This document shows, in pieces, positions 35,894 to 47,325 of a stretch of 64,000 bases of DNA. The notes beneath the pieces were generated by a model that saw only the letters and a list, made by a program, of their open reading frames with translations, was not told the origin of the DNA and made no database searches. Within the stretch, counting starts at the first letter, position 1. Every line of letters begins with the position of its first letter. The position numbers and the translations under genes were made by a program. Source of the stretch: Triticum aestivum (lineage: Eukaryota > Streptophyta > Magnoliopsida > Poales > Poaceae); the NCBI RefSeq assembly GCF_018294505.1, contig NC_057814.1, positions 41,935,725-41,999,724 of the forward strand, in the 5' to 3' direction.

Positions 35894-36174
35894 TTAGAGC
35901 TGATCAGCATGAACTTGTCGGTTCTCGATCTTGCGGTGCTCTTGAAGGAATGCCAGGATCCTGTTCTTATCATACTCTGGCTCAGCCGAAGCTCTGTTGG
36001 TGATGTACCGAAAGTTCTCAGGCATATCCCTCTCGTCTTCAATCATCATGTTGTGGAATATGATGCAACAAGTCATGATCTGCCATAGAACCTTGCAGCT
36101 CAAGTACTCGGCGGGGCCACGAACAATTTTAAAGCGTTTCTGAAGCATACCGAAGGCTCTCCCCACACCTTTCC
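35894..36174 (-). pseudogene. Harbinger transposase, C-terminal part
   Basis: Reads EAARKGVGRAFGMLQKRFKI, then a VLWQIMTCCIIFHNMMIEDE-type segment, ending at a TGA at 35894. This is the C-terminal DDE region of plant HARBI1-like transposases (Plant_tran/DDE_Tnp_4), with the conserved E in the IIFHNM(M/I)IEDE context. Its upstream half lies 8 kb away at 44178-44800 on the same strand, separated by the LINE. The target duplication falls in the KEAARK codons. Confidence 0.88.
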
Positions 36175-36186
36175 TAGCAGCTTCTT
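36175..36186. repeat. LINE target-site duplication (3' side)
   Basis: TAGCAGCTTCTT, identical to 44141-44152. It borders the poly(A) end of the LINE, read as poly(T) on the plus strand. Confidence 0.92.
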
Positions 36187-36379
36187 TTTTTCTCGAAAAG
36201 GGGGATTCCCCGGCCTCTGCATCGGAACGATGCATACGGCCCTCTTATTAAACTGATAAAAAAGTTCCAAACAAGTCTGAAGGTCTAAAAGTCTCCAAAA
36301 GACAAAAAAGGAGCTCACGCAGAGCCAGAAGAGCTAGAATACAAACTAGCCAAAAAAAAGGACGCCAGAGATAGGTAAA

Positions 36380-39300
36380 CTAATTGCCTATCCTATTACA
36401 TGACCGCCATCCAAACCGGTTGAAGATATCCCGAGCTACCATCTCCCAGCGGATAGATCCAGTAACCAAATGCTCCCTGGCCTCCGTCGGAGTGAGTAGC
36501 GACCACGAACGGATCAACGCCGTGGCTCGGAAAATAACCTGCAAAAAATGAATGCGTGTTGTCCTGTTAAAAACCAAATCATTTCTGCAATTCCAAATAG
36601 CCCACAGCAAGGCGCAGACTCCTACGTGAATATGTCTCGCTAAGTCGGGCTCTATCCCGTTAAGCCACGTCCCAAATAACATGTTGACAGAACTCGGTGG
36701 AGTAATATTAAAAGCAATATGGACCGTCCGCCATAGAACTTTGGCTAGCGGGCAATCAAGAAAAAGGTGTTTGATCGTCTCATCCCGATCACAGAAACTA
36801 CACCTAGTAGGACCTGTCCAATTACGCTTGGTCAAGTTGTCCTTGGTTAAAATAACTTGTTTATGGAGAAACCACATAAACACTTTTATTTTCAAAGGCA
36901 CTTTGACCGCCCAAACATGTTTAGATCTAGGAATGAAGCTCGAATTGATAACATCAATATACATTGATTTAACGGTAAATACTCCAGACCTAGTTAGCTT
37001 CCAACGTAATTCATCGAGTTGTTGAGAAAGCTGAACCTCCATCAGTCTACTAACTAGACGGAGCCATTCTTCCCAACGATTGCCCGCTAGCGCCCTTCTA
37101 AACTGAATATTAAGGGGGATAGATTGAAATACCGTTGCAACAAACACCTCGCGTCGTTGAACGATACGATATAAAGACGGGTATTGAATGGCTAAGGGTG
37201 TCTCTCCGAGCCAAGTATCCTCCCAGAATTGCGTACTAGCACCGTTACCAATAGTAAACTTTGTCCTATTAAACAGGGATTGTTTGACTTTCATAAGCCC
37301 TTTCCAGAAAGGCGAGTCAGTCGGCCTTACTGTCACCTGAGACAAAGTTTTGGTCTGAAGATACTTGCTACGGAGGATTTGCGCCCGAGTGGCCTCAGTC
37401 TCACTCGATAACTTCCACAGCCATTTACTGAGAAGGCATCTGTTCTTAACTTCAAGATTCTCAATACCAAGACCCCCTTGGTCTTTCGGTCTACAGATGA
37501 TATCCCATTTAGTTAGACGGTATTTTCTTTTTAGTTCATCACCCTGCCAAAAGAATCGCGATCGATAGAAGTCCAGTCTTTTCCTGACTCCAACTGGGAC
37601 TTCGAAGAACGATAAGAGAAACATAGGCATACTCGTGAGGACCGAATTTATCAGGATTAATTGGCCTCCGTATGACATAAGCTTGCCCTTCCAGCAACTC
37701 AGTTTCTTCTCAAATCGGTCCTCAATGCAGTGCCATTCTCTGTTTGTCAGCTTACGGTGGTGGATTGGTATACCTAAGTAAGTGAAAGGTAAAGCCCCCA
37801 ACTCGCACCCAAACAATTGCCTATAAGCCTCTTGTTCATCATTGGCTCTACCAAAGCAGAACAACTCGCTTTTGTGAAAGTTAATCTTTAACCCGGTCAA
37901 TTGTTCAAAAAGGCATAACACCAGCTTCATATTCCTCGCTTTTGCCAAGTCATGCTCCATAAAGATGATTGTATCATCAGCGTACTGAAGGATAGACACT
38001 CCTCCATCAACAAGATGAGGTACCAAGCCACCCACTTGACCAGCGTCCTTAGCCCTTCCTATCATAATTGCTAACATATCAACCACAATGTTAAACAGGA
38101 TAGGGGACATCGGATCCCCTTGTCTCAGGCCTTTATGTGTCTGGAAGTAGTGACCAATATCGTCATTCACTTTGATTCCAACACTTCCTTTTTGCGTAAA
38201 TGATTCAACCTGGCGACGCCAGGCTTCATCAAAACCTTTCATACGCAATGCCTGTTGGAGGAAAGGCCATTTGACTTTATCGTACGCTTTCTCGAAATCC
38301 ACCTTAAAAACAACTCCATCTATTTTTTTTGAGTGGATTTCATGGAGCGTTTCATGAAGGACGACCACCCCCTATAGGATGTTTCTGTCCGGCATGAAAG
38401 CAGTTTGGGAATGGTGCACCACAGAATGCGTTATCTGTGTGAGCCTATTTGTCCCAACCTTGGTGAAAATCTTGAAACTAACATTGAGAAGGCAGATCGG
38501 CCTGAACTGCTCTATTCTCACCGCATCCGTTTTCTTAGGAAGCAACGTTATTGTTCCAAAATTTAAGTGAAATAATTGAAGCTGTCCAGAGAAAAGATCA
38601 TGAAACATTGGTAACAAATCCCCCTTAATAATATGCCAACACTTTTTGTAGAACTCGGCCGGGAAACCATCAGGCCCGGGAGCCTTATTATTTTTCATCT
38701 GTGCTATAGCATCAAACACCTCCTCCTCCGAGAACGGGGCAACCAAAATATTATTATCAGTGGCAGTTAGCTGAGGCACATCCTCAGTCCTGGACTCATC
38801 AAGGGACACACAACTATCCTCCGGAGGTCCAAATAACTGCTGATAATACTCGGTTATGTATACTTTTAAGTTGTCCTGTCCTAAAATAGTTCCTTCATCT
38901 TGTTCAAGCTCAAAGATTCTCTTCTTTCTGTGCTTACCATTAGCAATCAAGTGAAAGAATTGAGTGTTCGCGTCCCCCTGGACAACTTTGCGGACCTTAG
39001 CCCGCAATGCCCACTTTAATTCTTCTTCGCGGAGAAGTTCTTTCAACCTCATCTCCGCATCTAGTTTAACCTGGAACTCTGCGGCTTGCAAAATCGTGTT
39101 TCAGCCTTTAAGTCTAGGGTCTGAATAAGAGAAAGGAGCCTTTCCTTTTCAACCTTATAAATTCCACTAAGATGCTTAGCCCAGCCCCGTAAGAAACTTC
39201 TCAAATGCCTAATCTTATTCTGCCATCGCTCAACAGAAGTCCTACCTCCTGCATCCTTAGCCCATTCCCGGGCAATCAGATCCAAGAATCCTTCTCGTTC

Positions 39301-40053
39301 AAACCATGCTACCTCGAAAGAAAAGGTGTTTTTGTTTCCCACGTGGTTTGGCTCACCTGAGTCCACGAATAAAGGTGTGTGATCAGAAATTCCGCGCGAG
39401 AGAGCCTTAACCGTTACGAGAGGGAACTTCTGTTCCCACTCAACGCTTGCGAGAACTCGATCAAGCTTCTCATATGTCGGGTTAGGCAAAGCATTAGCCC
39501 AAGTAAACTTTCTACCAGAAAGCTCTATCTCTCTCAGATCCAAGCTTTCAATAATGGTATTGAACATAAACGACCATCTGCCGTCGAAATTATCATTATT
39601 CTTTTCGTCTCTCCTCCTAATGATATTGAAATCACCCCCAACTAAAATTGGGAGCTGCTCTGATCCACAAATTCGAACAAGGTCCGCCAAAAACTCCGGT
39701 TTAAGCTCGGGCTGTGCGGCACCATATACCGCCACCAGAGCCCAGTTAAAACCATCAGCTTTAGACCTGACTCGAAACTTAACCGCGAAGTCACCCATCA
39801 CTACAGATCGGACTTCCAGCGAATCGCATCTCACTCCAAGCAAGATCCCACCCGATCTTCCTCGCGGAGGAAGGCAATGCCAATCAAAATCAACACCGCC
39901 CGAAAGAGTGCTAAGAAACTGGGGCGCAAAATTATCTCTACCAGTTTCCGAGAGAGCAATAAAATCTAATTTATGCTCCAGAGACGCCTCTGCAAGAAAC
40001 CTTCTTTTAGCCAAGTCTTTCAGACCTCTGCTATTCCAAAAGATTCCTTTCAT
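36380..40053 (-). pseudogene. LINE ORF2: endonuclease / reverse transcriptase
   Basis: About 1,224 codons. The N-terminus (40053-39100) is an APE-type endonuclease (KGIFWNSRGL, GGDFNIIRRR, ISDHTPLFVD). The reverse transcriptase follows, with NNKAPGPDGFPAEFYK near 38690, KTDAVRIEQFRPICLLN near 38510, GLRQGDPMSP near 38130 and the catalytic QYADDT near 37980. A C-terminal zinc-finger segment (CSFCDRDETIKHLFLDC) lies near 36780. Two breaks are seen: a frameshift at about 39090 between the endonuclease and RT parts, and an in-frame TAG at 38374-38372 (..RNIL*GVVV..). Confidence 0.93.
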
Positions 40054-43000
40054 AATTCATCATGAAATTTTTTGGTAGTCCGAATCCTAGCACTCCTACG
40101 AACCGCAGAAACGGGATAAATCTTCCGCTTCCACTTGCGTTTGGGTTTACTATGATCTTCCACCCGGTCCTCATAACCGGGCTCAGCGGGTCTAACTACT
40201 GCATCCTCTATGGTTACATCATCTTCCTCAGACTCAGGCGTGGATGGTGCAAGATCCGCACACAGATTATCGAGCACTCTGACCCCCAACGCCTCAATCT
40301 CATAATCATTCATGGGTTGTACCGCTGCTAGATTTCGAATAGTTTCTAAAGCACGTTCCGCTTCCAAATCTAAGAGATCATTCACCGAGCTGGAAATTTC
40401 ACTATCGTTAGTCCCTAGCGAAACTCCTAATTGGTTTGCATTATTTATAATCTCCTCATTAGAAAAATGCAAAATGGAATGAGATATGTTGACAGACATA
40501 CCAGTAGTGACCTCAGCGTCACGAAGCTTGGCCGCCCTCATAGCGCACCGTTGCTGCATGTCATCAACCTCCGGCTGCTCCTGGATGCGAGCACTCATCC
40601 GTCTCCCCGCAGAAACCGGGTCAGGGATCCCACCAAAAGTAATGACCTCCTCCCGAGTAAAACCTCGTGCTGAATCCCGTAAAGGCTCAACCAAAGTTAC
40701 CGGAGAAGGTGGTAGTAGGCTCCCATGCCCCACGGACGAATACCCCAAACTGAGGCTCTGAATCACAGGTGCGTCAGGATAGAGAAGTGTGGGGGCCGCC
40801 TGCCCGAGCCCTCCTCCCGATCCATCCCTCATCCCAAAGGGTAACACCGGCGCCGTAGGAACTGCGGCCATCCTGATCGCCGAAGAAGAAGGGGGGACCG
40901 GAGCCACCTGCCCCAAACCCCCCCCCCCTAGCGCCACTGGAGTCGTGGCCACTGTAGCCGCCGCCGGAGGAGAAGAGGCCGAGGCCACCTGCCTCGGGCT
41001 GCCTCCCCCACAGCCAGCCGACGTCATCATCGCCGGCGTCGCCGGCGCCACTGGAGTCGTGGCCGTCGTAGCCGCCGCCAGAGGAGAAGAGGCCGAGGCC
41101 ACCTGCCTCGGGCCGCCTCCCCCACAGCCAGCCGGCGTCATCATCGCCGGCATCGCCGGCGTCCGGACAAGAGGGGTGGAAGCCGAGGCCACCTGCCCCG
41201 GACTCCCTCCCCCAAGCACAACCTCTGACTGAAACGTCAACTCCGTGAACGCAAGCTCTGGGAGATCTGGGGAAAGAGAAGCCACCACAGGCTCCAACTC
41301 CCCACCTCCAACCACAGTCATCGCCGGGGGCGTCCTCACCAAGCCGCCAATCGTGGGCCTGTCAGCAGCATTAAACTCCAACATAGGAAGCATACTCTCA
41401 AACACATCATCACAATCAACCCGTTCACTCCAAAGTCTGGGAGGAGCAGAGGCTGGCTCAAAAGACCCAAAACGCAGAGACGTCATAGGCACCGAGGGAG
41501 ATGATGCCGGCTCAACCCCGGCCCCATCCCCGGGTAGCTGAACAACAGGGCCTGATCCGTTAGACCCCTCTCGACTAGCCTCATCAGTCGGTGCCCCCTT
41601 AGCACCCGCACTGTCGTCACCCTCGTGCATATCCACATCAGCCCCATTTATCGCGTCAGCAAACAGATCCGCATCCTCAAACTCAATCTCGAGGGGAAAA
41701 ACCTCACCCCTGTAAGTCCAGTTTACCACATCAGGGACGAACTCAATGTCCAGAACACTCACTAGAAGTCGAGCCACCCCATGAGCACGGGTAAACGCCA
41801 TATCCACTTTCTCAGTTTTCCCAACCATGATGCCCATACTAGCCACAACTCGAACATCCTGCAGAGGCTTAGATGGAGCCCCGGAAAACCGCAACCAAAC
41901 CTGAGTAAGAGGCCTGCCCTTAGGCTCCACCTTCTCCCACTCGTGAAATTCCAGAATGCATGTAGTGCCAGGAACTCTACACAGGCCAAAGCTCAGCAAT
42001 CTCTGCAAATCATCTAAAGTTGGGAAATTAACCTTAAAAACATTAGCCTCAAGACTAAGCAGATCCCACTGGAAGTCACCTGGAGCCAGTTCCTGAAGTC
42101 TCTTCACAATCTGAGCCTCAGTCACCTCACCCTGGGTAACTTTCACAATCCCAGTGGTCAAACTCTGCGCCTCCTCCGGAATCTCTCTCGCTGCCCGGGA
42201 CTCAAAGAACATCAACTCCGCACAATATACTCCATACATTGTAAGAGCCGGAACCTGATCACGCAAAAACGGGCAATCCCCAGTGTCATTTGCTGGCTTA
42301 CCACAAGAATCGCACAGCTCCGCCACACGCTCAGCAATGAAGTGACCCTTCTCACCACATCGATAACATAACATCTTCTCCTTCTTACACGCCCACTTGG
42401 ACGCTCTCTCTGAATCAGTCCTATCGCCTGCCTCAGCTGAAACCCCAGTCCCAGGGACCTCCGCATTAGCCAGTGCCGTCACGACCTCCATCGCCTGGCT
42501 AGGCAGGTCAGTCGTCTGAACGGGATCGGCAACGACAGAGGCAGAATGGTCAACAACGACCGGCGGCGGAGGCTGTCTGTTACGGCGACCGCGACCACCA
42601 CCACGTCCACCACGATAACCACGGTTGCCACCTCTCTGCCGGTAGTCTGGTCCAGACGCTCCCTCGACAAAACCACCCGGAGGGCCGAGAAAAGGCCTCT
42701 CAGCAGACCCATCACTCTGCCAGGCATAGCCACGACCACCTCCCGTGGATGAGGAGCCACGGTGTTGGCCATCTCCATAGGCATCATAACCGTCGTCCCC
42801 CCACTGTCCGCGGGGCGTATCAAAGTTCTCGCTAGCCACCGAGTTCTGCCTTGTCTGCGATGGGCCCGAGCGCTTTTGCGCCGGCCTCGCGACATAGTGC
42901 GGCGGCGGCGCGGGACGTGGCTGAGACCCGACAGGCGCAGTCATCGGCGGCCTAGGCGGAGCCGCACCGCGCCCCACAGCCATCGGCAGAGTAGCAGCCG

Positions 43001-44106
43001 GCGCCGGCGGTCGGAGTCCATGAGCACCGCGCCCCACAGCCATCGGCACAACAGAAGATGGCGCCTGCGGCCGGATACCTTGAGCACCGCGCCCTGCGGC
43101 TGGCACGGCCCGCACAACCTGCGCACGTCGCGGCCCTGGCGGGGCGCCTCGTCCAGTCAAGCCGTAGGTCGCGACCCCTGTGGTGCACCACGGCCAGTCG
43201 GCAGCACCGGCCGCTGGCCTTGCGGAACACCGCCACCACGGGCTGCCGGAGGCGCTCCGGCGAGCGCCTGCTTGTTGAGGCCGGAGGCCGCAGCATCCCC
43301 CCGACCCGCCATCAGGGGAGGGATCCGAGTCGCCCGGCCCGGACCACAGCGACGGAAGCCCGATGAACCTTCGCGGCGCCTAAACCTAGGGCACTTCGTC
43401 GGCGGAGAAAGAACGCACGAGGAAAACCGATCGCACGTTCGCATGCAAAGGCTGTGTGCCTCGTCGCTCGAAGAGCCTGTGGAGACCGGGTTAGCCTGGG
43501 CCTCATACCCGGCTAACTCAGGCCCACACGGAGATGCCGCCCGATGGGCCTCACACCCATCTGCCTGATCTCCCGGCCCAACCAAGCCCATCAACGAATT
43601 CAAACGCAGCCTCCTGGCTACCCCGATCAGGATCTCACCGGACGGCTGCACCACCGTCAGCTTCGGCCGCCGGCCCTTCTTCCGGCGATTGGGCACAACA
43701 TTCCAATCCGAACCGAGATAATCACCAAACGTAAGGGCCGGAAGACGTACCTTTGGAAGAGGACCACGCCATGGCCGGATCGCCGTCGCCGCGTCCGCCG
43801 GTGCACGACGCGCCGAACGATCTCGATCCTCTCCGTCTTCTCCAGTCCAGTCCTCGCCGGATCGTCCTGCGGGATCGCCTCATCTACCAACAACGCAACC
43901 TCATCCTCAGAATATCCACTCGTGAACGCCTCGCAAATGTGATCTGAAGGCGTAGGTGATGCCGTCTCCGGCGAGCCAGCGTCCAGATGCCGGCCGCCAT
44001 CTGCGTCCTCCTCCTCGTCACTCTCCACTAGCGCCCAGAACCGTCCTCCGACTCGCCGGTCGCTGCCGGCACCGTGGTCGCGTGACCCGTCTCTAGGCGC
44101 AGACAT
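40050..44106 (-). pseudogene. LINE ORF1: nucleic-acid-binding protein
   Basis: Begins MSAPRDGSRDHG at 44106. Its acidic RFWALVESDEEED segment and later RRKKGRRPKL and GRGA-rich segments belong to one reading frame broken by about 1-nt shifts near 43770 and 43160. The long intact part (43160-40050, 1,036 codons) has RGG-like repeats ([18 protein letters not shown] near 42600), a zinc knuckle [10 protein letters not shown] (near 42370), a DUF4283-like domain and a low-complexity tail with tandem copies of [14 protein letters not shown]. The start at 44106 follows from frame continuity; Met at 43312 is an alternative internal start. Confidence 0.88.
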
Positions 44107-44140
44107 TCTTAGGTCATTGACTTTCTGCCTGCCTGAGCCG

Positions 44141-44152
44141 TAGCAGCTTCTT
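44141..44152. repeat. LINE target-site duplication (5' side)
   Basis: TAGCAGCTTCTT, matching 36175-36186 perfectly and abutting the LINE 5' end (CGGCTCAGGC on the minus strand). Confidence 0.92.
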
Positions 44153-44177
44153 GTCAATGGAGAAAGTGAATATTATT

Positions 44178-44800
44178 TTAACCTTTTAGACGTGGAATTG
44201 TTTTGACCAATGTGGCCCATGATTGATAGACGCCATTCGCAAGGTAGTTATCCATCGAGTAGTTCTGCCCATTGACCAAGTAGTTGCAAGCAGGAGCATC
44301 TACTATAGTACTCCTAGAAAACAATGGTAATATCGACAACACATTCAAGTCATTGTGCGAGCCAGACAAGCCAAAGAATGAATGGAATATCGAAAAATCC
44401 TTCGTTGTAACTGCCACAAGAATGATCGTTGGATCGTTGTAGTGGCCTTTGTACTGACCCTTCCACCCTGGAGGACAATTCTTCCATGTCCAGTGCATAG
44501 AAGTGATCCAAGCATCCCTGAAGATCCTCTTGCTTCACGCTCTGTCATCAGCCTCTGGGTATATTCCTCGGTGGGTGCTCTCATGTACTCAGGTCCAAAA
44601 ACAGTGATCACCACTTTAGTGAACCTTCGAACGGACTCTATCATTGTGTCTTCATCAATGCGGACATAGTTGTCAATGGCATCGGTCGAACACCCATATG
44701 CCAAGACTCGAACAACTGCAATGCACTTCATCAGAGGGCTTGCACTTATCTCTCACATGCATTTCTCCGGAGCTTGAACTAGTCATCATACTTCTCAATG
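44178..44800 (-). pseudogene. Harbinger transposase, N-terminal and central part
   Basis: Minus-strand reading starts around DD*FKLRRNAC (44780, with an in-frame TAG), then MKCIAVVRVLAYGCSTDAID, EYTQRLMTEREARGSSGMLG, a frameshift at about 44500, and MHWTWKNCPPGWKGQYKGHY, DPTIILVAVTTKDFSIFHSF and ANGVYQSWATLVKTIPRLKG. These are hallmark blocks of plant PIF/Harbinger transposases, including the first catalytic-region aspartates (H-N-D-L). The protein continued into 36174-35894 before the LINE inserted. Confidence 0.9.
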
Positions 44801-44962
44801 GCTTTTTGCAATGGTCAGAAAGTCACTTCAATGTAAGCACCATCCTTCCGTTTATATATTTCCCCATCTCCATCCAAGTATATCAAATAGTAGGTTTTAG
44901 AGAAATGGACAACGGTCATAAGAGAAGGATAAATAAAACAACATCCAGCCAACCAGGCCTTA

Positions 44963-46194
44963 GAGCATCTCTAGCAGATCCCGCTTTGCGGGACGGGTTT
45001 ACGGGATCTGTTCCGCCGGACCGCTCGCGGCACCATAAACTTTGCATAGCAACAAATAAATTACAGATTTCAATAATATGAACCGAATGGAATCATAATA
45101 TAAATCCAACATAAAATATATAAAATGGTTCAAAAAGCAATTCACAATACAACAATAGTTGTCATTACAACAAATGTTCAAATTCAAATAATTATTACAA
45201 CACCAAATTGTTCAAATCACACACGAATAGAAATAAATAAAAACGGAGATCTATCTCCCCCATAGACTTGCCACCAACGCTCAATAAGATCATGAGTTAG
45301 TTGCGGGGAAGTAGTCTTTCATGTGTATCTTGTCACCAAGAGCTCGGTTGCGGGGAAAGCATAGCGAGCCGACCGTTGATCCGCGCTGCTTTTTCTTCGG
45401 CCCCGCCTCAAATTCATCGACGAGATGCAACAACACTAGCTAGGTTGCCGACATAAGCGTCGAGGATCATCTCTTCTATGTCCAAATCATCGGACCAGGA
45501 CGACAAGGACTAACTCCAATCCATCTATAAAATACACACAAAACGCCCAAGAATTTCACCCGAACCTACTCTGGGCCAAATCGAGCACGAACCGGCGGGC
45601 GTTGGACATACCTTGCCCGAAGCCGGCCGAAGCAAACCGTGCTGCCCCTTTCTTATCCCCCCCCCCCCCCCCGACGGAAGCAAAGCCGCGCCGCACAGCC
45701 CTTTCTTGTCCTGGCCGGCCGAAGCAAAGCCGCGTGGCCCTCTTCCTCCGACGCGAGGCCCACCGATTATGAGACTCACCCACTTGATCCACCTGCTACA
45801 AGGCCGCACGCCAAGCTCCGAGGCGGATCCATGGCGCCGACGGCGGCCTTGAGACGCGGACACAAATGGGCACCCCGCTGCCGATACTAGGTGGAATGGA
45901 TGCGGCGCGGGGCGGCGGAGCTTTCGGGCGGCGCGGGGCAGCCGGGTGCAGCAACAAGGGGCGGGGATGTGTGGCGGCAGCGGCGGGGAGTGGAGGTGAG
46001 AACTGAAGCCAGCAAAATCGGGTGAAATCCTATATATATGGATGAAATGGCCTCGCGATTCAGGATCTCACAAAAATAATTTTGTGACGGCAGGATTTGG
46101 GGTATCTATTTTGGACGGGATTACGGGCTACATCCCGCAAACCGACGGTTAATATACCGGAGGGCCCGGTTTGCGGGATCTACTAGAGATGCTC
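44963..46194. mobile_element. Nested non-autonomous Harbinger element
   Basis: 1,232 bp with inverted ends GAGCATCTCTAGCAGATCCC and GGGATCTACTAGAGATGCTC (one mismatch over 20), flanked by TTA (44960-44962 and 46195-46197). No transposase is present. The interior has an AT-rich half and a GC-rich half (45560-46000) with a C16 run. The subterminal TTTGCGGGA and TTGCGGGATC motifs repeat near both ends. It lies within the older Harbinger. Confidence 0.93.
45657..45672. repeat. C16 homopolymer
   Basis: Sixteen C inside the nested Harbinger. It breaks any reading frame across it and could be mis-sized. Confidence 0.85.
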
Positions 46195-46319
46195 TTACCA
46201 TTCTTTTCATTACCATATGACAAAGACTCCGATTTCTCTCAACAAAATCTGCTAGCAACATTGTAAGTTCGTTTTCCCTATATTTTAGGTAGGGATTGGA
46301 GTTCCAAAAATCGCTCATG

Positions 46320-47325
46320 CTAGGGATTTAAGCTACAGTGTAGCTCCTCCTCTCCTAGTTCGTTGATGGACTTCGTGCATCTGGGTTTCAGGCAGTTGGC
46401 CATAGAGGTAGCAGACTTGGTGACTGAATAAGATATGCACAATGACACTTGGTGTATTTTTTCCAAAAAAAGGGATGGCACCACTACCTCTACAGAGATT
46501 GATGCACCCAACTCTCCGTTGACTATTGCATAGTTTGCAAGATCGAAACCTTTCGAAGTGTTCACTGAGCGACCTTGAGGTATAGAAACGTGGCATGTTG
46601 TCATTTTCAATCTAAATTATTGTAGAAGCATAGAACAAGATGGAATCTTCTGTACCACAAGCAACCAGGATGCCGATCCTAGAGGATCTTTCATTTGTTC
46701 ATCATATCACCTACCAGTTTCTAGCTCAACCGTGGCGAACCAAACTTTCTAAGTCCAATAACCTCCAAGTAGAAGATTAACCTGATTCCAGTTGAGAAAC
46801 ATGCAAAATCTGTACCATTTACCTCTAAAGGATATTTACATAGCAAATTCCTACGAAGCTTATCGATCTCTTTGATTACCCAGGACTCCACAGAATATTG
46901 TTAACATATATCAATCGGCACAGATGAGAGCACTGTGCTGACATAACATGAGCCTACTAGTGTTGATCTGCATCTCTCCTCCAAATCGCTGCAATTTGCT
47001 AGCAATTTTAAACAAGACAGGTTGCAGGTCAGCCTTCGATATCCTCTTGTAATGTATAGACGACCCTAGATATTTCTAGCAGAAGTCTTGAACTGGCACA
47101 ATAAACATGACAAATGTGCACTATTTTTTCAGACGTGCATGACGATATGATTTTTATTGTTTGATTTACTTTGTTCAGTTGTTTGTAATTCATATCACTG
47201 TTTCTTTGAGGTGGGGTTGTTGCAGGGTAATATTTCATTCGTAATGCAAGTACTATGGTGTGCTACCAGCTCTAGGTTTGTGAGATCATGATAACCATAT
47301 TGCCTAGCATTGAAGCTTCATAATC
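46320..47325 (+). repeat. Duplicated segment beta, copy I (first part)
   Basis: Homologous to 49020-49740 (II), 53666-53757 (III, partial) and 55545-56240 (IV). Landmarks: TTTCAGGCAGTTGGC, GAGAGCACTGTG, CAGGTTGCAGGTCAG, CTAGATATTTCTAG and TTGCAGGGTA..TTCGTAATGCAAGTA. The segment continues at about 48510 after an insertion. A 96-codon minus ORF (46610-46320) lacks recognisable features. Confidence 0.7.

Larger units (their letters stand above)
36187..44140 (-). mobile_element. Full-length L1-type LINE
   Basis: 7,954 bp flanked by a 12-bp target duplication. In transcription order it has a 34-nt leader, ORF1 (from 44106), ORF2 (from 40053: endonuclease, reverse transcriptase, zinc finger), about 190 nt of 3' sequence, and a short A-rich tail (..TCGAGAAAAAAA). 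ORF1 and ORF2 overlap by ATGA, which suggests termination-reinitiation. At least three frameshifts and one nonsense codon make it inactive in this copy, if the assembly is right. It landed inside a Harbinger transposase gene in the same orientation. Confidence 0.95.
35529..46305 (-). mobile_element. Decayed PIF/Harbinger element with nested insertions
   Basis: Left end GGCAACTCCGACCGATCCCC (35529) and right end GGGATTGGAGTTCC (to 46305) are diverged inverted repeats, with TAA-like sequence outside the left end and AAA outside the right. Removing the LINE (36187-44140) and the nested element (44963-46194) leaves about 1.6 kb holding a transposase pseudogene on the minus strand. This is shorter than an autonomous Harbinger and no Myb-type second ORF is visible. 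The right terminus is the weaker call. Confidence 0.6.

Noticed and set aside
45525..45890. Overlapping ORFs in the GC-rich half of the nested Harbinger
   Set aside because: Open on both strands because of base composition and interrupted by a C16 run.
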